Shown here: one piece after another, positions 34,468 through 41,613 of the stretch
Numbering within the stretch: the first letter of the stretch is position 1
Layout: every line of letters begins with the position of its first letter
DNA from: an uncultured Blautia sp.
Lineage (GTDB): Bacteria; Bacillota; Clostridia; Lachnospirales; Lachnospiraceae
Assembly: GCA_946545475.1 (NCBI GenBank)
Contig: CAMNNO010000003.1
Span: 1 to 41,613, forward strand
Length of the DNA stretch: 41,613 nucleotides
Direction of reading: 5' to 3'
Made by a program: the position numbers and the translations under genes
Notes under the pieces: model-generated
The model's input: the letters and a program-made list of their open reading frames with translations, nothing else
Told to the model about the DNA's origin: nothing
The model's database searches: none

Positions 34468-37400
34468 GCTTCATAGGAAGAAATGGCTTCAGATCCTTTA
34501 TAATCTGCAGAGTATGCAGGCGCACGCCCTCGGTGCTCAGGTGGCTGTCGATGACGAAAAAGTAGACGCCGGACATCAGGGAATCCTCTATATTTGAGAT
34601 GACAGGGACGGTCAGCTTTTCCCGGAGAAGCCTGTCCAGAGCTTTGCGGTTTTCAGGTGTGCTGTCCTCGGAGATGGAGGAGCGGTTCCTGGGGCTGTAG
34701 GTGAAGAGGACGGTGACGCCAGCCTCCCGAAACTTCTGATATTCCCGGTTAAGGCACTCAAGCCGCTCGGGCGTGAAGGGGGCGGGGGTATACTCGGCCC
34801 TCACGTATTTCAGCATGATGTCCACCTTGTTGTTGGCGCGTGGCATGATGAAGTCGCCGTAAAGATTGTAGGTATCGGTGCGCATGTTGTTGCCGTCGTC
34901 GTCATAGCCGTTTGGCGTCTCATCGTAGGAGCGGGGCGAAAGCTCCCGGCGCAGGGAGAGGTATTTGCCCAGGCTGTCGAACACATTGGAGAAGGAGGCA
35001 AGGGGAAGCGCACCGGCGCAGTCGTAATTGGCCTCCATCATGGCCCAGAAATGGAAGTCCAGCATGGTATTCTCGCAGGTCTGGAAATTCAGACAGTCAA
35101 ATTCCGGCGCATGGAGGAGCACATCGCCCTCTTCCAGGCAGGAGAGGATAAGGTCCATCTGGGGCAGGGCGTTGGTGTAGGCGTAAACGCCCATGTTGAC
35201 GACCTCATAGGAGGGATAGTGTTTGTGCAGCATGGAACTGTCATAGCCGTAGCGCGTGGAGGAGCCGGCAAAGAGCACGAGCTTTTTCTGGCCCGCGAGG
35301 GACAGGAGACGGTCATACTTGTCGGCAAAGGAGGCGTAATAGCTGGTGCTGTAGACCGGCGGGGTGGCGGCGTTGAGATGCAGGGTATATGGGCCTTCGC
35401 AGCCGGAAAAGCTGTCGTCTGACACGGAGGAGAGCGTATCATACAGGTACAGGTTCTCGATAGCGCAGCCGGAAAATGCGCCCGGCAGAATGGCCGTGAC
35501 AGATGGCGGGATGACCAGCGTTTTCATGGCGGCACGCGTAAATGCGCCCGGGCAGATCCGCCTCACGGGAAGGCCATCGATCGTGCCGGGAATAACGCAG
35601 GCGTCACCATTTTCCGAAAACCCGGTAATAGCGATTTCCCCCGCCTCTTCCTTCCAGGTAAAGGAATCCTGTGGCGTCTCTGTCATCCACTGGGCATACA
35701 AGACCTGTCCCGCCGTCTTTTCGATCCGGCTGCCCAGGCCGATGGGGGTGCCGCTGCCGTCGGGGGAGGTGTTCCAGGAGACGAGCACATGGCCCGGGCG
35801 CATAAAAACGTCCGTCCCCTGGAGGGTATTCATGCGAAGATGCGCGTCGCTAAAGGGGACAAAGGTGATCGCCTCTCCGTCCGGAAGGCAGCCGCCGTTG
35901 CCGTCATAGCGGATGATATCGGCACTATCCGGGAGCGGGCGGCTATCCGCCTGACCCTCAAGAGCCGGCTGCAGAGCTGATGCTCCGTCCGCCTGGGCCG
36001 GCTCAGGGATACTGCTCTCCGGGGGCTCTGGCGCTGAGGAGCCGCTTCCGGACATCGCCGTACCTGTCACCGGATCGGCCTTCTTTGCCAGAAAAGCGGC
36101 ATCAGCAGACGCGGCCTCAAGTATGTGTATCCTCGGCGCATAGTTGGACCAGAAATAATCGGTCACAAAAGCAGCGTACAGCTCGGCGTCCACCACTATG
36201 ACGGCGTCGGTTCCGCCAAGCAGGTCGAGGCCGACCGTGCATTCGGAAGGATGGAGGTCCCTTAAGATGATCTGCCCAAGAGACGTACACCCGTCAAAAG
36301 CCCTGTCGGGGATGAGGCGGATGTTTCTCTGGATGACCAGTTCTTCCAGCATGCGGCTGCCTGCAAAGACCCCGCTCTCAAAGGAAAGGATGCTCTTTCC
36401 CCGGTAGCTTACGGGAAGGGTCAGGCGGCGCGACGCTTTTCCCTTTTCGGAGAGGCCGACAATGCGAACCCCCATCTCGTCCTCCTCATACAGGAAGCCG
36501 TCTGCATCGCTGTTATCCCCCAAAAGCGCGCTCTGGAAAGCCCGCTTTGGCATATCCGGGATATCCATGAATGCGCTGCCCAAAAGCCCCAGGACGGATC
36601 TTAGCTGCCCGGCAAGCCTTGCCGTATAGACGATGGCCCCGGCACTGTTCAGGTGAAAATTGGTGTCATAAAACCAGCCGGGATCCATAAGGCTGTCGCG
36701 GACAGGATAGAGGAGCGGGCAGTCTAACCTTTCGTCAAGACGCATCGCCCAGTCGTCAAGCCCCTCGTCTGAGACGGCCCCGGCATTCATGGGACAGAAC
36801 CCATAGTAAAGGACCGCCCCGTTTTCGCGGCAGATGGCGCCGGCCGCATTGACCCGCTCAAAAAAAGCTTCCGTTGGCAGCTCGCTCGTAAAGCTTATGG
36901 GCATGTTGGGATCATATCCGAGGGGCATCACATTTTTTTCCCGCAGCGGACTTTCGATATCCCCATAGGCGTTAAAAGAGGATCTGGCGTAGATGCCGTC
37001 TCCCCGCGGCGAGATGCCGCCAAAGAAAAAAGAGGCTTTCTGAGCGGCAAAATAAGGAAATTCTCCGGCCAGGGCCGGAAGGTTTTCCTTACGGACAGTT
37101 TTAAGAAGGGACCAGTGGCCGTCCGCGGCCTGCCACATGGCAGAGCTTCCAAAGTAGGCGGAGAGGGTCTGAGGGCTCTCCTCGGGAAGGAAGACGACGA
37201 TATCGCCGCTTCGGACCTCTGTGACGGCCAGGTCCAGGGAGACAAGGCTTCCAAGCCCCGCGTACATTCCGAGATTTACGGCCTTATAGCCGGGAAGGGC
37301 CTCCTCTAAAAGATCGCACCGGAGGGCGAAGGCGGCCCCGCTGCCGCCGGCTATGAGGATGCGCTTCCCCTCGGCCGCCCGGAGGGCGCAAGCCTTGTCA

Positions 37401-37522
37401 TAAAAGGCGCCCAGGAAAGTCTCCGTATATTGAGGAGGCAGAACAAAGGCGGCCCAAAAGAGAAAAAGCGGCACGATCAGAAGCGGAAACAGATACAGAA
37501 AGAGGCGTTTGGCATATCGCAA
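34463..37522 (-). CDS. Membrane-anchored protein with two SGNH/AlgX-DltD-like domains separated by LRR_5 and InlB-type repeats
   Basis: N-terminal TM; KRILIAGGSGAAFAL...DTNFHLNSAGA and KKLVLFAGSSTRYGY...VIDSHLSTEG; AFDGCTSL, AFSGCAIENLYL LRR_5; InlB-like repeat. Confidence 0.75.
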   Translation of the reverse strand: MRYAKRLFLYLFPLLIVPLFLFWAAFVLPPQYTETFLGAFYDKACALRAAEGKRILIAGGSGAAFALRCDLLEEALPGYKAVNLGMYAGLGSLVSLDLAVTEVRSGDIVVFLPEESPQTLSAYFGSSAMWQAADGHWSLLKTVRKENLPALAGEFPYFAAQKASFFFGGISPRGDGIYARSSFNAYGDIESPLREKNVMPLGYDPNMPISFTSELPTEAFFERVNAAGAICRENGAVLYYGFCPMNAGAVSDEGLDDWAMRLDERLDCPLLYPVRDSLMDPGWFYDTNFHLNSAGAIVYTARLAGQLRSVLGLLGSAFMDIPDMPKRAFQSALLGDNSDADGFLYEEDEMGVRIVGLSEKGKASRRLTLPVSYRGKSILSFESGVFAGSRMLEELVIQRNIRLIPDRAFDGCTSLGQIILRDLHPSECTVGLDLLGGTDAVIVVDAELYAAFVTDYFWSNYAPRIHILEAASADAAFLAKKADPVTGTAMSGSGSSAPEPPESSIPEPAQADGASALQPALEGQADSRPLPDSADIIRYDGNGGCLPDGEAITFVPFSDAHLRMNTLQGTDVFMRPGHVLVSWNTSPDGSGTPIGLGSRIEKTAGQVLYAQWMTETPQDSFTWKEEAGEIAITGFSENGDACVIPGTIDGLPVRRICPGAFTRAAMKTLVIPPSVTAILPGAFSGCAIENLYLYDTLSSVSDDSFSGCEGPYTLHLNAATPPVYSTSYYASFADKYDRLLSLAGQKKLVLFAGSSTRYGYDSSMLHKHYPSYEVVNMGVYAYTNALPQMDLILSCLEEGDVLLHAPEFDCLNFQTCENTMLDFHFWAMMEANYDCAGALPLASFSNVFDSLGKYLSLRRELSPRSYDETPNGYDDDGNNMRTDTYNLYGDFIMPRANNKVDIMLKYVRAEYTPAPFTPERLECLNREYQKFREAGVTVLFTYSPRNRSSISEDSTPENRKALDRLLREKLTVPVISNIEDSLMSGVYFFVIDSHLSTEGVRLHTLQIIKDLKPFLPMKL

Positions 37523-37539
37523 GGCATGTCACCTCCCTA

Positions 37540-38946
37540 TCAAAACTGAAAGTAAATGAACGCATTGGCCGTGCCGGCATCCAGGCGGATAAAAACGGCG
37601 ATGAGGATGGCGAGAAAAAGCCCGGATAAGGCGATGCCGGACATGTTCGCCTGTGCTGCCCGGTCATCCGAAGCCGGCAGACGGTCAAGCACGAAAAGCA
37701 TGCCGAAGAGCAGCACGATAAGGGCGGACGAAGAGGTGCCCCTAAGAGAAGCGCTCTTTAAAAGGCGGATGCCCTCTTTAAGATGCCATCGCGAAAAAAG
37801 CTGCCGGCAAAGGAAAAGGGCGCGGGAGGCTTTCCCGGCCCGGAAAAAGATCCAGGACAGGCAGACCGCGGATAAGGTGAGCCCCTGGCTGACATATCCG
37901 CTCTGCCAGTCCGGAAAAGCGCGGCGAAGAAGCGTATAAAGCAGCATAAAACCGGCGTGCAAAAGTCCCCAGAGGATAAAGCCCGTGTTAGCGCCGTGCC
38001 AGAGACCGCATAGGGCAAATACTACGGTCGTGGCGAGCATCTGGCGAAAAAGCCCCTTCCGGCTGCCGCCGAGAGGGATATAGACATAATCGGTAAACCA
38101 TCCTGTCAGGCTGATATGCCACCTGTGCCAGAAGGCACGGATGTCCTTTGCCCCGTAAGGCCGGTTAAAGTTTGCCATGAGGCGGATGCCAAGGAGGCGC
38201 GCGCTTCCGGATGCGATCTCGGAATATCCCGAAAAATCGCCATAGATCTGGATGGCAAAGAGAAGGGTTGCCATAAGGACGGCGCTGCCGTCAGGAAATT
38301 CTGCCCGGTAAACCGTGTCCACAAAGGGCGCAATGAGGTCGGCGATGACGATCTTCCGGAAAAAGCCGGTGATCATCAGGCGAAGTCCGCAGGAGAGATC
38401 GTCGGAGGAAAAGGACCTTTCCGCGCGAAGCTGGGGGAGGAGGGCCCCCGCCCTCTCGATGGGGCCGGCCACAAGCTGAGGAAAGAAGGCAATGTAGAGG
38501 GCATAAAACCCAAAATGCTTCTCCGCCGGAATGCTTTTCCGGAAGACATCGATCACGTAGGCCATGGCCTGAAAGGTATAGAAGGATATGCCGACCGGCA
38601 GGATGATGTCGCGAAGCCGCCAGGTGCCGCCGAAAAGGGCAAAAAAGGCTGTGCCGAGCAGGTTGAAATATTTGAAATAGATAAGAACGCCTGCGGGGAG
38701 CGCCAGGGCGGCCGCGAGGATAAGGCGGCGAAGGGATGGCTTTAACGCCCGCTCCAGCAGCCGGCCTGCGAGATAGGAGAGGGCCGTGACGCTGAAAATG
38801 AGGAGAGACAGGGCGACATCCCAGCTTGCGTAGAATATATAGCTGGCCCCCAGCAGGAGCATCCAGCGAAAGCGGGAGGGAAGGCGCCAGTGAAGGAAGA
38901 CCACGACCGGCAGGAAGACCAGATAGGAAAGGGAATCAAAGCTCAT
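37540..38946 (-). CDS. MBOAT family O-acyltransferase (AlgI/DltB-like)
   Basis: MSFDSLSYLVFLPVVVFLHWRLP; LPVGISFYTFQAMAYVIDVFR; FWHRWHISLTGWFTDYVYIPLGGSRKG; GLWHGAN; RBS AAAGGAG. Confidence 0.92.
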   Translation of the reverse strand: MSFDSLSYLVFLPVVVFLHWRLPSRFRWMLLLGASYIFYASWDVALSLLIFSVTALSYLAGRLLERALKPSLRRLILAAALALPAGVLIYFKYFNLLGTAFFALFGGTWRLRDIILPVGISFYTFQAMAYVIDVFRKSIPAEKHFGFYALYIAFFPQLVAGPIERAGALLPQLRAERSFSSDDLSCGLRLMITGFFRKIVIADLIAPFVDTVYRAEFPDGSAVLMATLLFAIQIYGDFSGYSEIASGSARLLGIRLMANFNRPYGAKDIRAFWHRWHISLTGWFTDYVYIPLGGSRKGLFRQMLATTVVFALCGLWHGANTGFILWGLLHAGFMLLYTLLRRAFPDWQSGYVSQGLTLSAVCLSWIFFRAGKASRALFLCRQLFSRWHLKEGIRLLKSASLRGTSSSALIVLLFGMLFVLDRLPASDDRAAQANMSGIALSGLFLAILIAVFIRLDAGTANAFIYFQF

Positions 38947-39172
38947 GGTCTTTCTCCTTTCCCGGCAGCAGAAATGCCAGGGGCAGCAGGACACAGGCAA
39001 GAGCTTCGTGCAGGGTGCCGCCCTTGATAAGGATGAGAATGACAAGGATGGAGGAAAAGGCCAGGCTACAAAAAGAAGCGGGCGCTGACAGGCGCTCCTT
39101 TTTGGAAAGCAGAGCCATAAAAAGCACGGTCAGCATAAGGATGCCGGCCGGGGCAGAATGGAAGATGATCAT
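38936..39172 (-). CDS. Small membrane protein overlapping the MBOAT start
   Basis: 78 aa, two hydrophobic segments; 11-nt overlap with the downstream MBOAT CDS suggests translational coupling. Confidence 0.6.
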   Translation of the reverse strand: MIIFHSAPAGILMLTVLFMALLSKKERLSAPASFCSLAFSSILVILILIKGGTLHEALACVLLPLAFLLPGKEKDHEL

Positions 39173-39206
39173 AAGTCCTCCCTGGTATTTTGCGGAAGCT
39201 CATCTC

Positions 39207-40139
39207 TTACTCATTTTCAAACAGTGGGGTCGAAAAGTAGCGTTCGGCGGTATCCGGAAGGACGGTAACGACGGTCTTCCCGGGGCCGAGCACTTTGGCC
39301 AGCTTTAAGGCGGCGGCGACGTTGGTGCCGCTTGAGATGCCGCACATGATCCCTTCGAGCCTGGCCAGGTCCTTGGCCGTCCGGATGGCTTCCTCATCGG
39401 TGATGATGCAGATATCCTCATAAATATCCGTGTTCAGGATGGGCGGGATCACCCCGTCTCCGATGCCCATCTGAATGTGCGTCCCGATAGAGCCGCCGGA
39501 GAGAATGGCGGCATGCTCGGGCTCGACAGCCCAGATCCGCATATCCGGGTTCTGCGCTTTGAGCACCTCACCGATGCCGGTGATCGTTCCGCCGGTGCCG
39601 ATGCCGGAGCAGAAGCCGTCGATGGGCCCCTGGATCTGTTCCAGGATCTCGATACCGGTGTGGTGGATATGCGTCATGGTATTGTTCGGGTTCTCAAACT
39701 GCTGGGGGACGTAAACGTTTTTGTCCTCTCTGGCCATCGTAAGAGCCCGGTTCAGGCATTCCTGGATGCAGGCGCCGATATCGCCATCGTCATGGACGAG
39801 GATGACCTGTGCGCCATAGTGCCTGACAAGCTTGCGCCTCTCTTCGCTGACCGAATCCGGCATGATGATGATGGTTTTATAGCCCCTCACAGCCCCGACA
39901 AGGGCAAGCCCGATCCCCTGGTTCCCGCTGGTGGGTTCGACGATTATCGTATTCTCGTTTATGATCCCCGCCTTTTCCGCTTCGCGGATCATGTTGTAGG
40001 CTGTCCGTGTCTTTATGGAACCGCCGACATTAAGGCCCTCAAACTTGACCAGAATGCGGGCAGAGCCTTCGGGGACCAGGCGGTTAAGCCGTACAATGGG
40101 GGTGGAGCCGATGGCTTCAAGAACATTTTCGCATATCAT
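39207..40139 (-). CDS. cysK: Cysteine synthase-like PLP enzyme
   Basis: IGSTPIVRLNRL, NVGGSIKTRTAYNMI, EPTSGNQGIGLALVG, GIGTGGTITGIG, GISSGTNVAAAL. Confidence 0.85.
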   Translation of the reverse strand: MICENVLEAIGSTPIVRLNRLVPEGSARILVKFEGLNVGGSIKTRTAYNMIREAEKAGIINENTIIVEPTSGNQGIGLALVGAVRGYKTIIIMPDSVSEERRKLVRHYGAQVILVHDDGDIGACIQECLNRALTMAREDKNVYVPQQFENPNNTMTHIHHTGIEILEQIQGPIDGFCSGIGTGGTITGIGEVLKAQNPDMRIWAVEPEHAAILSGGSIGTHIQMGIGDGVIPPILNTDIYEDICIITDEEAIRTAKDLARLEGIMCGISSGTNVAAALKLAKVLGPGKTVVTVLPDTAERYFSTPLFENE

Positions 40140-40411
40140 GTTTTCATCCGTCTCTTTTCTAAATGGTTTTTTGCATTTTTCTGTTCACGTTCAAAACGGC
40201 TTTTCCGATCTGAGCAGGCCCGTTTTGACGTGTTTAAGTATTTTACTATAGAGAGCGAAAATGCGCAATACCATGATATGGTACAGAGGCAAAAAATAAT
40301 TAACAAAAGTGAAAGCGCATATGCTATAATCAGTTTGATCTGGGAAGATCCCGAATATGTCATCAGGAAAGGAAAAATACAAAGGATGGTTAAAACCAGA
40401 AAGTGTAGATT

Positions 40412-41017
40412 ATGTTAGCGAAAACACATATTGTTACCGGCATTGCCTCGGCCCTTATCATCACCCGCCCGACAACGGTTCCCGGGCTGATGACCGCGGT
40501 TACGGGCGGGGCTGTCGGGGGATGGGTCGTCGATATCGACTGCAAGAACATGGACTTTGACCGCGAAGAACTCCATGAAAAGGCTGCCAATGTCCTCAGC
40601 CTGGCTGCCTTTATTTTTATTGACTTTTTCTTTGGCGACAACATGTGCCACTATGTCGCCAGCCACTGGCAGGCCGAGGGCAGGTGGGCCCTGATCGGTT
40701 TTATCCTTTTGATGATCATAGGCTACAACACAAAGCACCGGAGCTTTACGCACTCCTTTGTGGGCATGGCGCTCTTCGGGAGCGCGGTCCGCTATTTCTG
40801 CCAGCCCGCCCTCCAGGCCTTTCTCTGCGGCTACAGCGCGCACATAGCCCTGGATCTTCTGAACAAGACGGGCATGGAGCTGTTTTTTCCGGCAAAGAAG
40901 AGGTTCTGCCTGAATCTTTTTTACTCGAACAAAACGGCCAATGAATGGTTCTTCCGCCTGGGGATCCTGATCGATGCCATGCTCGGCGTCTACCTTTTGA
41001 CGCTTGCCCTCACGTAA
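40412..41017 (+). CDS. YdjM/DUF457-like membrane metal-dependent hydrolase
   Basis: AKTHIVTGIASAL, WVVDIDCKNMDFD, NTKHRSFTHSFVGMALFG, GYSAHIALDLLNKTGMELFFP. Confidence 0.8.
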   Translation: MLAKTHIVTGIASALIITRPTTVPGLMTAVTGGAVGGWVVDIDCKNMDFDREELHEKAANVLSLAAFIFIDFFFGDNMCHYVASHWQAEGRWALIGFILLMIIGYNTKHRSFTHSFVGMALFGSAVRYFCQPALQAFLCGYSAHIALDLLNKTGMELFFPAKKRFCLNLFYSNKTANEWFFRLGILIDAMLGVYLLTLALT

Positions 41018-41086
41018 AGCGGCGTCTCTTTTGTCGGAAAGTCGCAGATTTGAATACCTTTCTGATATATTTTTGCTAAAACGATC

Positions 41087-41138
41087 GTATACACACGAAT
41101 TTTCATCGGGATCATGCCGCTAAAGCGGAGAAGCATGA
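41087..41138 (+). repeat. Palindromic intergenic repeat copy E (diverged)
   Basis: GTATACACACGAATTTTCATCGGGATCATGCCGCTAAAGCGGAGAAGCATGA. Confidence 0.5.
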
Positions 41139-41365
41139 CATCTCAGGAAGGCCCGCAGCTCTTCTGACCAGACATGCCGATTTTACCGTGAGCGATTTCG
41201 TGGCAAAGTTTCATGTTCTGGATATTTTTACGCAGCTTGTCATGCCTGACGGCGGTTTTTGCGGGCAGCGGCCTCTCCTGTGCCTGGTTGTGCTTACCGC
41301 GGCACAGAATTAGCAAGTATAGAAACAAATTGTCGTTTAACGTAAAATGAGGAAAGTGTGGAGAG

Positions 41366-41506
41366 ATGAAAAAAATACTTTCGCTGCTTCTTTCGTGTGT
41401 CCTGCTTTTTAACGGATTTGTTCCGGCAAAAGCTCCGGCGGCGCAGGAGCTTTTGCCGGCAGATGAAGAAACGGCTCTGGTACCCGGCGAAGATGACGCT
41501 CACTAA
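41366..41506 (+). CDS. Truncated secreted protein (signal peptide plus short tail)
   Basis: MKKILSLLLSCVLLFNGFVPAKAPAAQELLPADEETALVPGEDDAH*; stop abuts the IS-like hairpin at 41507. Confidence 0.5.
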   Translation: MKKILSLLLSCVLLFNGFVPAKAPAAQELLPADEETALVPGEDDAH

Positions 41507-41613
41507 TACCCACGGGCAAGCCCGTGGGGTTGTATAGCAACCCGGAGTGAGTAGCCTTAGTGAAGCTTTTGGGCTGAACTACGTTAAGAGAGAATATATA
41601 GTTACCTGCAGAC
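41507..41613 (-). mobile_element. Putative right end of an IS200/IS605-type (TnpB) element; candidate omegaRNA 3' region
   Basis: Hairpin CCCACGGGCAAGCCCGTGGG then GGTTG-TATAG-CAACC and further pairing GTAG/CTAC, AGCC/GGCT; resembles TnpB right-end architecture; no transposase within window. Confidence 0.45.

Noticed and set aside
41143-41328. 61-aa minus-strand ORF
   Set aside because: No RBS or recognisable domain; probably intergenic
1-41613. CRISPR array, rRNA or tRNA genes
   Set aside because: No regularly spaced identical repeats with unique spacers and no rRNA/tRNA signature noticed; the 39-bp and 15-bp tandem repeats lack spacers

Overview
This 41.6-kb window looks like Lachnospiraceae/Clostridia-type Firmicutes DNA. 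Its left third (about 0-14.5 kb) is an accessory/defence-flavoured region. It holds a RelB/DinJ antitoxin with a decayed YafQ-like toxin remnant, a type I restriction HsdR with no visible HsdM/HsdS, a large uncharacterised helical protein, three Uma2-family putative nucleases plus a fourth Uma2 fragment at the 3' end of a HipA-like kinase, an AAA/PD-(D/E)XK protein and two secreted repeat or transglutaminase-like proteins. The rest is mostly metabolic and carbohydrate-related. It includes a PreA-like enzyme, a GlgA with a roughly 200-aa Lys/Glu-rich N-terminal extension, a YihS/AGE-like isomerase, two paralogous CE1-type esterases, a LytTR/GHKL two-component system, two domain-permuted GH3 glycosidases (one with a TM segment at each end), a CBM/InlB-repeat protein, an MBOAT plus tandem-SGNH/LRR acylation cassette, a CysK-like enzyme and a YdjM-like membrane protein. 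The most interesting non-coding signals are: a 171-nt rod-like palindrome upstream of hsdR; a 228-bp MITE-like element with 29/30-nt terminal inverted repeats, belonging to a dispersed palindromic repeat family confined to the carbohydrate half; a 26-nt palindromic motif shared by an esterase leader and the two-component system; and covarying hairpins at both window ends, the right one resembling the right end/omegaRNA of an IS200/IS605 (TnpB) element. All assignments come from reading the sequence without database searches.
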